This document shows positions 26,799-35,048 of a stretch of DNA of 64,000 bases, piece after piece. Every line of letters begins with the position of its first letter. Positions within the stretch are counted from its first letter, which is position 1. The position numbers and the translations under genes were made by a program. Source of the DNA: Holdemania massiliensis (GTDB lineage: Bacteria; Bacillota_I; Bacilli_A; Erysipelotrichales; Erysipelotrichaceae); assembly GCF_022440805.1 (NCBI RefSeq), contig NZ_JAKNTK010000001.1, forward strand, positions 2,852,001 to 2,916,000. The letters run 5' to 3'. Under the pieces are notes generated by a model. It searched no databases. It was given only the letters and a program-made list of their open reading frames with translations, and was not told the origin of the DNA.

Positions 26799-27598
26799 TA
26801 ACGTTCCTTCTTTCCCAGCCGCAGATCAGCCCACTGCTCGACGACCCGCACACCGGACAGATCAAGAAAGGACTGAACTTCCTCTATCCGTTTTGCCATC
26901 AACTCAAAATGTTCAGGTGCGTGTGCATCCATCCCATAAACTGCGGTGCAGCCATACGCTCCGGCAATTTCCCAAAACCGCGCCCAGGGATAAGCATAGC
27001 GCCAGCCTTCACGATATGCCAGCCGGCCATGCTTCATCCCCTTCAGATTGATTTCCAGCGGCACCTGCGTCCGGCTTGCCGCTGCACAGATGATCCGCGC
27101 CGCTTCATCACAGGCCGACGACCAATGATCGCGGCTCAGCATAAAATATTCGGGATGAGCGACATAATCAGCCAAGCCTTCCTCCAGCGCCATGGCAATC
27201 CGTTGAGCATAAAGCAGAACACTTTCATCCTCCGCCGCCTCACAGAAATCAACGCCCCCAGGCGTCAGATAATGATTGCCGATGATCAGATAATCCGTTT
27301 CCTCACGGCGCTGCTGTAATTCTTGGCGCAGCGATGGAAAATATTCAAATTCAAAGCCGGAAAGAATCATAATCTGATCCTGATATTTTTGCTTCAGGCT
27401 GGCGATGGACTCCAGATAGCCTGCTTTCTCCTCCATATTCATCCGATCGCGCTGATCAATTAAGCTCGCAAAGGGACAGTGATCGCTGAATCCCAGGACT
27501 TTCAAGCCTGCCTTGATGGCCGCCTGAACATAGGCCTCATCCGTTCCGATGGCATGATGGCATCGGGCAGTATGCGTATGAAGATTAAAATCCGGCAT
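26798..27598 (-). CDS. PHP-domain phosphoesterase, histidinol-phosphatase (HisJ)-like
   Basis: 266 residues. Metal-binding PHP motifs: NLHTHTARCHHA at the N-terminus, FSDHCPF, FEFEYFP, HPEYFM and the late MDAHAPEHF. This is the HisK/HisJ branch that dephosphorylates histidinol phosphate, but no other his gene is nearby, so the substrate may differ. Start at 27598 following GAGGGGTG; the preceding in-frame TTG overlaps that site. Cotranscribed with cls. Confidence 0.85.
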   Translation of the reverse strand: MPDFNLHTHTARCHHAIGTDEAYVQAAIKAGLKVLGFSDHCPFASLIDQRDRMNMEEKAGYLESIASLKQKYQDQIMILSGFEFEYFPSLRQELQQRREETDYLIIGNHYLTPGGVDFCEAAEDESVLLYAQRIAMALEEGLADYVAHPEYFMLSRDHWSSACDEAARIICAAASRTQVPLEINLKGMKHGRLAYREGWRYAYPWARFWEIAGAYGCTAVYGMDAHAPEHFELMAKRIEEVQSFLDLSGVRVVEQWADLRLGKKER

Positions 27599-27743
27599 GC
27601 TTTCACCCCTCAATACGTCATATTATAACGAAATCTGAACTTATTTGCACGAAAGACTTTCTTAAGATGTCATCTGGAAAAATCCGGTCATGCTTTGCAG
27701 CTGGGATTCTAATCATTCCCAGAATCAGATGGATGGCGCGCGG

Positions 27744-27771
27744 TAAAAAAAGAACCGGCTTTACCGCCGGT
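27744..27771 (-). terminator. Terminator after the GNAT/glutaredoxin pair
   Basis: Minus-strand ACCGGC / GCCGGT (27771-27766, 27759-27754), 6-base loop, then TCTTTTTTT. Its first base belongs to the GNAT stop codon. Confidence 0.85.
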
Positions 27772-28232
27772 CAAAGTTGATATTCGAAAATACACTTCTG
27801 AACGTCGCCATACTGATAAAGATAATGATCTTTCGGTACGTCGACAATGGCCTTCAAGGTCCCGTTCAGTTCTTCCAAAGTCCGACGCGAGGGCAAATTA
27901 TCCGGATTGCAGGTAATGATCAGTTTATCCATTCCGTATTTCTGCTTGGCCAGCTGAAACAACAGCCGGCAGGCTTTCAGGGCATAATGATGCCCACGGT
28001 ACATCGGATAGACCGTATATCCTATCTGTCCGGCATAGTATAATTCCTCGTTCATGCCCATCCGCAGATCGCAGCGTCCCACAGCGGTATGCTTCCCATG
28101 TTCTCGGATTTCAAAAACAACCGACGGCACATCATTGCGTCCAGCTCCCTTTTTGACCTCCATGACTTTAACCAGATCAATTTCCTGATCGGTCAGCACC
28201 TCTCTGTGAAACAGCCAATCCATAACCTTCAT
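27771..28232 (-). CDS. GNAT family N-acetyltransferase (RimJ/RimL-like)
   Basis: 153 residues. The fold features are YAGQIGYTVYPMYRGHHYALKACRLLFQLA, with the RGHHYA acetyl-CoA loop, and ITCNPDNLPSRRTLEELNG, the C-terminal helix start of RimJ/RimL-type enzymes. Substrate unknown. The ATG at 28232 comes two bases after the glutaredoxin stop, so it depends on translational coupling; an ATG three codons later is possible. Confidence 0.82.
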   Translation of the reverse strand: MKVMDWLFHREVLTDQEIDLVKVMEVKKGAGRNDVPSVVFEIREHGKHTAVGRCDLRMGMNEELYYAGQIGYTVYPMYRGHHYALKACRLLFQLAKQKYGMDKLIITCNPDNLPSRRTLEELNGTLKAIVDVPKDHYLYQYGDVQKCIFEYQL

Positions 28233-28234
28233 CG

Positions 28235-28495
28235 TTATCCGGCAGCCGCTTCGTCCAGCAGCGCCTGAATCTGCGCCCGCGTCAGAGCGCCTTCCAGTTT
28301 CTTCTGCGCCCCCAGATAAAAGGTTGGGACATAATAATAATCGTATTGATCAGCCAGTTCGGGATTTTCACCTTCATCAATCTTGGTGATCCGAAGGTTC
28401 TGATAACGCGGATCGGCAAGCAAAGCGTCAAGATCCTTCAAGGCCTGACGGCAGTAGGGGCAATTCTTCAATATAAACATTGTGATTTCCTGCAT
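28235..28495 (-). CDS. Glutaredoxin-like small thioredoxin-fold protein
   Basis: 86 residues with CPYC active site near residue 12 (MFILKNCPYCRQALKDLD), a cis-proline in YYVPTFYLG and a Gly/Ala-rich tail. It should act as a cytosolic thiol-disulfide reductant. First gene of a two-gene unit with the GNAT gene. Confidence 0.88.
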   Translation of the reverse strand: MQEITMFILKNCPYCRQALKDLDALLADPRYQNLRITKIDEGENPELADQYDYYYVPTFYLGAQKKLEGALTRAQIQALLDEAAAG

Positions 28496-28623
28496 GGTTT
28501 CACCTTCTTATTATCAGTTTACCAGAATCAGGAAAAAGTGACAATGCCTTTGCCTGGAAGAAACCTCGACAAGTTTCAGCCTTTTCCGCGATTTCTTTCA
28601 ATTCTTTTACGAATTGGTGAAGA

Positions 28624-28655
28624 TTGAAAGGGCCCGGCACAGAATATGATAAAAT
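28624..28655 (+). promoter_or_regulatory. Promoter of the 28.7 kb lipoprotein gene
   Basis: TGATAAAAT extended -10 (28647-28655) with a TTGAAA (28624-28629) too far upstream at 20 bases for a normal spacer; the TGn element probably dominates. Confidence 0.5.
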
Positions 28656-28710
28656 AAGAGCAATCATTAAAATCAACGAAATTAAACTAAAGAAAGGAGG
28701 CTTTCAAAAA

Positions 28711-29811
28711 ATGAAAAAAACAGGGGTGCTGATTTTATGCCTGCTGCTGATCAGCGGCTGCAGCAAGCGCGTTGAAAATCCTGGACCGCCGCAGATCACC
28801 ATTCTAGAAGAAGCCGTCATCGAGGTCAATCAGCCGGACTTTTCGGAAGATGTCCTGCGGGCGTATTTTAAAGCCGTGGACAGCCAGGGCAACGAGCTGC
28901 CCGATGAAAATGTCGTCTTTCTCAACAATGCCAACAATTCCCTGCTGGGAACATCCTATATTAAAATCAAGGCGGTGGATAAAAATGGGTATTATGACAT
29001 TAAGACCTTGAAAGTCACAACCGTCGATCAAACATCGCCGACTTACGTACTGCCGGTTCAGCCGCCGGTTTTTCTGGTCGGGGAAACACCTGAACTGACC
29101 GTTAAGACGGCTGGGATCCAGCTGCATGATAATTTCAACCGTGAATCAACGCTGGCTAAAAACTTCCGCTGGCTGATCAATGATGTCGATTACACCACAC
29201 CGGGTACGTATTCCCTGCCGGCAAGGTTTCAGGATTCCTCCGGCAACGCCGTAGAGTTCACCCTGGAAATCAAGGTCAGCGATGATCCGCTGGAAAAGGT
29301 CCGGGCAGGCATGGAACTGATTCTGGAACTGTGTCAGGGTTCCTCAAATTATTTCATACTGGATGCCGCAGATGAAGATCAGCAAATTGAAATTTTAAAC
29401 TATGCGCAGATCATGGATGCTTTCTTTACCGCGCAGGGCCGGCAGATTATGGAAGCCTCGGCCTTTGGCCAGCGAATTGTCACAAACGGTGATCAGGTCA
29501 GCTGGGTCGGCGATCCAACGGTTACCGACTGGCAATACACCAAAACGGAATTTACCTTAACTGATCAGGATGAGGATCAGCTGGTATTTGATGCCGCCTC
29601 TTCCTGGCTGGTGAATGGAAATCCGATCGAGGAAACCTCCGAATTCATCTTAAAAAAAGAACAGGGCGTATGGAAGATAGACAGCTTTGTCAATCCTTTG
29701 GATGGTCCGGCAGACAGAACAAAGAGGATGCCTTCGCCATCTCCGTCAGTATCCGGGCAAACGACTCCTTCCCCTGCTCCAACGGCCTCTGCCAAACCGA
29801 AAAACGGATAA
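28711..29811 (+). CDS. Lipoprotein with Ig-like/DUF5011-type repeats and NTF2-like tail
   Basis: 366 residues. Lipobox LISGC (Cys about 15) after AAAGGAGG and an ATG at 28711. Residues 30-200 look like two immunoglobulin-like beta repeats (each with a D-x-x-x-P and PGTY-SLPA-type strand, resembling bacterial surface Ig domains). Residues 210-335 form a compact alpha/beta part ending in GVWKIDSFV, reminiscent of NTF2-like secreted domains. The C-terminus is Pro/Ser/Thr-rich (SPSPSVSG, SPAPTAS), a flexible linker. No function can be assigned. It is a single gene bounded by a divergent glutaredoxin operon and a terminator. Confidence 0.7.
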   Translation: MKKTGVLILCLLLISGCSKRVENPGPPQITILEEAVIEVNQPDFSEDVLRAYFKAVDSQGNELPDENVVFLNNANNSLLGTSYIKIKAVDKNGYYDIKTLKVTTVDQTSPTYVLPVQPPVFLVGETPELTVKTAGIQLHDNFNRESTLAKNFRWLINDVDYTTPGTYSLPARFQDSSGNAVEFTLEIKVSDDPLEKVRAGMELILELCQGSSNYFILDAADEDQQIEILNYAQIMDAFFTAQGRQIMEASAFGQRIVTNGDQVSWVGDPTVTDWQYTKTEFTLTDQDEDQLVFDAASSWLVNGNPIEETSEFILKKEQGVWKIDSFVNPLDGPADRTKRMPSPSPSVSGQTTPSPAPTASAKPKNG

Positions 29812-29941
29812 AGCTTTGTAAATTGATCCAGCTCATCCAGCGCTTTTATTCTTCCATCTGCTTCGCAGTAGCTTTCTGTCTTCCTCTTCCTGCAGCCAAT
29901 TGTCAAACGTCCTGCAGGAATGAATGAAACTAGGAATGTTA

Positions 29942-29986
29942 AAAACAGCCTGCAAGAGGTTGATCTTCTTCAGCGCTGTTTTTTAT
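29942..29986 (+). terminator. Terminator after the lipoprotein gene
   Basis: AAAAACAGC / GCTGTTTTTT (29942-29950, 29976-29985) with an imperfect inner CTG..AAGA / TCTT..CAG stem; the A/T flanks could also serve the convergent gene. Confidence 0.75.
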
Positions 29987-30053
29987 TGTTCTGAGCTGGA
30001 TCGCAGATGGATTTCAGATTCCCCTCAATTCGGCAGACGGCGAAAAGAATAAT

Positions 30054-30884
30054 TTATATCTCGATTATTCCGCAGGCATATCCAAAATACGTTTTATCTT
30101 GACTCCATGTTTTCTGCAACGACGTCGTATGTTTTGAATAGCCTGAGAATAAATATGGTTCAGCCTGTTCGCTGTCGCTGCACGAACTGATGATCGTAAA
30201 CTTTTCGGCAAAATATTTTATGTTGGAATTCTCTTTCAAAAGCTTCATCATCGTCGGATATAACAGCCAGCTGTAACAAAGAAAAGCCTTAAAATCGAGA
30301 GAGGGATAATATTGGCGAAAGAAAGTTAAGGCTTCCGAAAAACTGGCATCCACCGATCTCTTGCACAAATCCGTCCCTTGCTGAACATGACAGTTTATTA
30401 CAGGCGTTCCGGCAGGCAGTTTAATCTTCTGCGCTTGGGAAAACTGCATATAAGCTTCGCCCAGTGTTTCTTCATCTAAATAAATCATTTCAAAGGGCTG
30501 AAACTGCAGTGATCCGATCTTAAAAATATTGACGTTCATAAGATGCCGGAACCAGATCACATCGGCTTCTGAAATACCCGCTTTCTTCGTCTTCTCAAAA
30601 TACAAATTTGCCCGCAGCGAAACATCTCTGAAAGTATTCATTAGAATGGGTTCGGGAATCTTGTCAGCTCGATATTCTTCAGCCTTTTGCTGCAGCAGAT
30701 ATATAACCACAGAAAGTCTTGTCAAGGGATCCCATTTGCAGAGTGGAAATTCCGGAAGTTCTCTCGCGTAAGCGAAGTTGGCTTTTTCCTGAATTGAATT
30801 TTCGTTGGCTCGAATTTGTTTATAAACTGCCGCTTCGATATCAGCATTACAATGCAGCTGCTGCAGAATGTGTTCTAATGTCAT
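30054..30884 (-). CDS. GNAT_C-type acyltransferase domain protein
   Basis: 276 residues without membrane segments. The N-terminal helical region and the C-terminal VINCHVQQGTDLCKRSVDASFSEALTFFRQYYPSLDFKAFLCYSWLLYP are as I remember for the two-domain proteins annotated as acyltransferase-domain containing (NAT_N plus GNAT_C), whose reaction is not established. Start at 30884 because GGAGGAAGCC precedes it; a longer frame begins five codons earlier. Single gene. About 300 bases upstream of it contain no gene and no clear promoter. Confidence 0.55.
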   Translation of the reverse strand: MTLEHILQQLHCNADIEAAVYKQIRANENSIQEKANFAYARELPEFPLCKWDPLTRLSVVIYLLQQKAEEYRADKIPEPILMNTFRDVSLRANLYFEKTKKAGISEADVIWFRHLMNVNIFKIGSLQFQPFEMIYLDEETLGEAYMQFSQAQKIKLPAGTPVINCHVQQGTDLCKRSVDASFSEALTFFRQYYPSLDFKAFLCYSWLLYPTMMKLLKENSNIKYFAEKFTIISSCSDSEQAEPYLFSGYSKHTTSLQKTWSQDKTYFGYACGIIEI

Positions 30885-31181
30885 TAAGGCTTCCTCCACC
30901 GGATTTAGAATTTCACGAGTTGTTTTGTCCCGAAGTATTCTCCTACAATCTAAGTTTATTCTTCATTCATTACCGCTCAGCAAAGTCACAAATCTCAATA
31001 AAATGTCCAGCACTTTTATATTCAAAAAAAGTTATAAAACATAGATTTTCACAGCAAAATCTCTGAATGCAAACCGCTGATCTGCAGCTTAGTATAGCAT
31101 ATTCAGTAAGCCAACAAGGTAAAAAACAGGGCTTTAATCCATAAGGTTCTTATTTGTTTACAGAAATACCTGCCCATTTAA

Positions 31182-31229
31182 CAAAAAGATCGGCAGTCCG
31201 CTGCCCCATCTGCAGCGTTCTTCCGATCT
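31182..31229 (-). terminator. Terminator after the ABC exporter operon
   Basis: Minus-strand AGATCGG (31229-31223) pairs with CCGATCT (31193-31187) around an inner CGCTGC/GCAGCG stem, then TTTTTG. Confidence 0.85.
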
Positions 31230-31257
31230 CCTTGTTTTTCATTTTATACAAAGCAAT

Positions 31258-32817
31258 TTAGTCCGCCATCAGGTTATTGCCGGACAACAGCGGGGCCGCC
31301 AGAATCAGACAGACAAAGCCGACGATGCCATTGACCAATAACCCCACCAGCTGGGCAAGAAGTCCCGGCAGTCCCAATCCAAACATCAATCCGACAACCG
31401 TAATCCCATAAGGAATGACGAGGATCAGGCTCAGGAACATTTTGATCATCTGTTCCATAAAGGGCGTAGAGCGGCTCTTCATTAAGCGCAGACAAACCAG
31501 GGAAACGCTGAGAAACAGCCAGCCAAAACCGATCATCATGAAGGCCGCGGAGATCATTTCTTCCCAACCAGCCCCCAGCACTAACGGACAGAGGACCAAT
31601 GAGGCAAAGACTACCGCTGCCATATGCAGCATCGACGGCACCATCAGCGCTGCCAGTTTTTTTATTGGCCGATCAGGAATCAAATAGAGATAGAACACCC
31701 GCAGATCCTGAGCGATCCGATCTGTCGTCGCACTGGTAAACAGAACGATTAAAATAAAGAACTGATAAAATCCAAAACCCTGACCGTTCATCCAGACAAT
31801 TCCTAGATAGATCAGAATCATAATTCCTTCCTGCAGCGACAACAAGCGTCGAGTCTTGCGCAGAATCAGAATGTTTTTGGAAACCAGCGCCTGAGCTCCG
31901 CTGCCAAAATGAGCTTTGCCCACAGAGACAACCTTCTCATTGATATTGCCTTGAGAGCGATGCGCCCGCGCATTCTGACGCAGTTCACTGATCCACTCAG
32001 CGTCCATAATCGCCTGTTCATAAAAATCACCCTTCACATTCAGAATCAGAAATGTCAATCCGCCGCAGACCACAAACGTAGCCGCAAAGCCGATCAGACA
32101 CGCCGTCAGATCCTGGCTGACTAAACCGACCAGCGCCATCTTGCACCAGCCGAAGACCGGTACCCAGTTAAACAGCGGATCGGCAACAAAACGGGTGATC
32201 GTGCTTTCGATCCCACCGCCGTCAAAGCCGAAGTTGCGCACTGCAATTAAAGCAATGAAGCTTAACAGAACGGCCAGGAAGCCATATTTAATCCATCGTG
32301 CTCGCGGATTGACCATTTCAAGAAAATAAAACCAGGTAAAAAGAGCAAAGGCAAAATAGAACATCAGCAAACTGCTGAGAATCAGCGAAAGGATCAAAGG
32401 CACTGTCAGAATGACCGTTGAACTCATCATCATTAAAATATAAACAACGGCGATCAGCGCATAGATCAGGCTGCCTTCCACGGTTTCGATCAAAAGATAA
32501 GCCAAGGTCTGCCGACGGGTAAACGGGCCGGCAAAGATAAACTGGGCATCATCCCGGGTTACGATTGCGGTACGTTTCTGCAGAATCATAATCGTCATTA
32601 AAAACAGCACATAACCGCAGAACAGCATCATCCAGCCCTGCACTGACTGAACATTCATCATCGCTGACATCGCTTCCCGATTCGCCACCGCCGAATAGAT
32701 GGAAAAACAGAAAAAACCGATGATCAGCAAGGTGATGATCGCTGAAGACGGCTTGGAAAACAGCCGCCGGATCTGCGCTTTGAGCTTGACAAAAAACAGA
32801 TAGCTCAGCGCACTCAT
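31258..32817 (-). CDS. ABC exporter permease (putative ABC_export family)
   Basis: 519 residues with about ten membrane segments, beginning after a cytosolic start (MSALSYLFFVKLKAQIRRLF). The pattern, including TRRQTLAYLL and a cytosolic loop near 270-310, suits the large bacterial ABC-2-like permeases annotated as putative ABC exporter. Substrate unknown. The start overlaps the stop of the ATPase gene by four bases (ATGA), so both are translated together as one transporter. Ends in a strong terminator. Confidence 0.82.
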   Translation of the reverse strand: MSALSYLFFVKLKAQIRRLFSKPSSAIITLLIIGFFCFSIYSAVANREAMSAMMNVQSVQGWMMLFCGYVLFLMTIMILQKRTAIVTRDDAQFIFAGPFTRRQTLAYLLIETVEGSLIYALIAVVYILMMMSSTVILTVPLILSLILSSLLMFYFAFALFTWFYFLEMVNPRARWIKYGFLAVLLSFIALIAVRNFGFDGGGIESTITRFVADPLFNWVPVFGWCKMALVGLVSQDLTACLIGFAATFVVCGGLTFLILNVKGDFYEQAIMDAEWISELRQNARAHRSQGNINEKVVSVGKAHFGSGAQALVSKNILILRKTRRLLSLQEGIMILIYLGIVWMNGQGFGFYQFFILIVLFTSATTDRIAQDLRVFYLYLIPDRPIKKLAALMVPSMLHMAAVVFASLVLCPLVLGAGWEEMISAAFMMIGFGWLFLSVSLVCLRLMKSRSTPFMEQMIKMFLSLILVIPYGITVVGLMFGLGLPGLLAQLVGLLVNGIVGFVCLILAAPLLSGNNLMAD

Positions 32818-33512
32818 CCCTGTTCTCCCTGCGTGCAGTCAAAGAAGATTTCTTTCAGCGATTGCTCGCCCAATTCCTCGCGGCGAACCTGCCGAACAAT
32901 TTTGCCCTGATGCAGAATATAGGCCTCGTCCCACAAGGACTCGAACATATCAATGATATGGGTTGAAATCAAAATACTCTTACCTTGATCACGCAGCTCT
33001 TTCAGCAGCTGCAGCACGGTTTCAATCGCAGCCGGATCCAGCCCAATCATCGGCTCGTCAATCAGAATGGAATCGGGATCTGCCAACAGCGCCAGCACCA
33101 TCGACAACTTCTGCGACATGCCCTTCGACAGCTCACGCGCCGTTTTCTTCGTCTTGTCTGCCAATTCCAAACGGTTTAACAACGCCTGCGCCCGTTCTTC
33201 CCCCTGCGGAGCTTTATAGGCTCGGCTGATGAAACGGATGTGTTCCTCCATTGTCAGCTGATCATACAGAACCGGCGTTTCCGGAATATAACCGAACCGC
33301 CGCTTGGCCTCGATCGACTGATTCGCAAAGCCATCAATCAGAATCTTGCCGTCAAATTTAAGCAGGCCGGCAATGCTTTTAATCGTCGTTGATTTCCCGG
33401 CTCCGTTAGGCCCCAGAAGAATCGTAATCCGGCCGTTGGCCGCCGTCAGCGATAAATCATCCACCGCTTTGAACGAACCATATTTTTTTGTGACATGATA
33501 GACTTCAATCAT
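32814..33512 (-). CDS. ABC transporter ATP-binding protein
   Basis: 232 residues. Walker A GPNGAGKST (about 34-42), signature LSKGMSQKLSM, Walker B ILIDEPMIGLDP and switch His in ISTHIIDMFE: a complete ABC-2 type nucleotide-binding domain with the CcmA-like short C-terminus. The ATG at 33512 follows GGGAGGGAG; a TGATAAAAT extended -10 lies about 30 bases upstream. It energises the permease downstream. Confidence 0.93.
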   Translation of the reverse strand: MIEVYHVTKKYGSFKAVDDLSLTAANGRITILLGPNGAGKSTTIKSIAGLLKFDGKILIDGFANQSIEAKRRFGYIPETPVLYDQLTMEEHIRFISRAYKAPQGEERAQALLNRLELADKTKKTARELSKGMSQKLSMVLALLADPDSILIDEPMIGLDPAAIETVLQLLKELRDQGKSILISTHIIDMFESLWDEAYILHQGKIVRQVRREELGEQSLKEIFFDCTQGEQG

Positions 33513-33689
33513 TGAAATCTCCCTCCCATTTTATGTTTCTTATTTTATCATATTTTTCTTATTTTATTTATTACAAATCCCTGACATTTTCTGATTCCCT
33601 CCCTTTTGTATGAGCTTACAGCCGGACGCCGGGGACAGGTCAAGTCTTTTATTCAGATAGGACTGATTTTTGAGTAGGACACTTCTTCT

Positions 33690-34427
33690 TTATCCGAGAT
33701 CTTTAAGCTGTTTCCAGCTGATCAGCTTCAGTACGACGCCCGCGCTGAACTGCAGAGCGATCAAAACCCACAGTCCAACTGGCATGGCTTTCTGTGCATA
33801 GGCGATCATCATCAGATAGAGCGCAGTCAGAATAAGCAGCAGGTGGGCAAACGTTGTGCGCAGAATAATTTGTTTCCTCAGCTGCGGTTGGATTTTTTCC
33901 TGCAGCTGTAGCTGCCGCTGCAGCAGCTGCATCCGAATTGCGTAACCGGAGGCGCTCATCATCGTCATCACAAAGAAAACCAGTCCAATCACATAGATCA
34001 GGGCGATGCCCTTGCCCTTTAACCCTGAAATCAATAGTCCGATTAACAACAGACCTAAAATCACGCTGATGTTTTTGAACTGGCGTTTTATCGGGGCATA
34101 GGAGGCCAGTTTCGTAGCCGCATCCGTATGAACCGGCGGCTGCTTTTCAGTTGTCCAGAACAACGCGATCGGACTTTGACAGAAGGCCAGATGCCAGCCG
34201 GCTTCCTCCATCCATTGCAGGTATTCCTGCTGCTCTGCCTGATCCGCAGGCAGATAATCGAACTCATACTGGCGAAACTGCGGTTCGCCCTGCACCAACA
34301 CCCAGCACAAACCACTCAGCGCTATTTTTTCAAACAGCCAGCCTTCCTGAGCCAGCTTTTCCAGCCGTAGTTTCTCCTGTTCTTCCTCAAACGCTAGTCC
34401 CTGTGCTATGATCCATTTCTTTTTCAT
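33690..34427 (-). CDS. DUF2812 domain membrane protein
   Basis: 245 residues. The N-terminal 90 residues (LEKLAQEGWLFEKI, YEFDYLPADQAEQQEYLQWMEEAGWHLA) match the DUF2812 soluble domain, followed by four membrane segments between 115 and 235. DUF2812 genes usually follow a PadR gene, as here, and are thought to respond to or act in envelope stress, but the biochemistry is unknown. The ATG sits three bases after the PadR stop, so it is cotranscribed and subject to the same operator. Confidence 0.85.
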   Translation of the reverse strand: MKKKWIIAQGLAFEEEQEKLRLEKLAQEGWLFEKIALSGLCWVLVQGEPQFRQYEFDYLPADQAEQQEYLQWMEEAGWHLAFCQSPIALFWTTEKQPPVHTDAATKLASYAPIKRQFKNISVILGLLLIGLLISGLKGKGIALIYVIGLVFFVMTMMSASGYAIRMQLLQRQLQLQEKIQPQLRKQIILRTTFAHLLLILTALYLMMIAYAQKAMPVGLWVLIALQFSAGVVLKLISWKQLKDLG

Positions 34428-34430
34428 TCG

Positions 34431-34760
34431 TTATATTCCTTTCTCCTGCATTATTCTGCGGGCAACTTCAACAATGGTTTCCCGCCGCTTCAGCTCATGC
34501 CGCAGCAGCGTCCGGCCTTTCTCAGTCAAGGTGTAACGCTTTTTGCCTTCTTCCAGCAGTGTCTGCGATATCAGTTCATTGGCGCACATCTTTTTGAGCA
34601 GCGTATACAATGTTCCCGGTCCGATGATTCCCTGAATTCCGGTCATCTGTTCAATGTTCTTCATGATGGCATAGCCATGCAGCGGCTCAATCAAGGCTAA
34701 CAGAATGTAAAATGCAGCGTCTGTCAGCTGTTCTGTTTCAAACGTATCTTGCTTCGGCAT
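34431..34760 (-). CDS. PadR family transcriptional repressor
   Basis: 109 residues. Winged helix with the PadR pattern LTDAAFYILLALIEPLHGYAIMKNIEQMTG and the wing GTLYTLLKKMCANELI ... RYTLTEKGRTLL, and a short C-terminal helix for dimerisation. PadR proteins repress membrane-stress or detoxification genes and usually autoregulate. The upstream region has a perfect promoter overlapped by three operator-like palindromes, which strongly supports autoregulation. Confidence 0.92.
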   Translation of the reverse strand: MPKQDTFETEQLTDAAFYILLALIEPLHGYAIMKNIEQMTGIQGIIGPGTLYTLLKKMCANELISQTLLEEGKKRYTLTEKGRTLLRHELKRRETIVEVARRIMQEKGI

Positions 34761-34784
34761 ACTTTTTCCTCTCAGTCTATAATG

Positions 34785-34837
34785 GATATATCCATTTATG
34801 ATATATCTATTATAGATATATCAATCTATTCTGTCAA
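34785..34837 (-). promoter_or_regulatory. PadR promoter with three 15-bp spaced GATATATC palindromes
   Basis: Minus strand: TTGACA (34837-34832), 17-base spacer, TATAAT (34814-34809): a perfect consensus sigma-A promoter. GATATATC occurs at 34815-34822 (touching the -10 within the spacer), 34800-34807 (start-site region) and 34785-34792 (5' untranslated region, inside the larger palindrome ATGGATATATCCAT). The period is exactly 15 bp. PadR operators are AT-rich dyads of this kind. Confidence 0.85.
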
Positions 34838-35048
34838 TTCCTTTTCCAAACATTTTCTATTCTTTTGCTTTTGCAGTATCCATTCTGACTTCCTAGAAGA
34901 GTGGAACAAGAAGACTTCCAGCCTTTGAAACAGACACCTAAGAAAAAAACAAAGAAAAAGCCCGCCGATAAGCAGACTTTCTCATCTTAGGCTGAAATCA
35001 ATCCAGCCTGTCCTACGCTTCTTTTCTGGCAGACAGGAGCTAGCGTGT

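Noticed and set aside
26798..27598. Assigning hisJ/hisK outright to the PHP gene
   Set aside because: PHP motifs fit, but no histidine biosynthesis gene is near and it is cotranscribed with cls.
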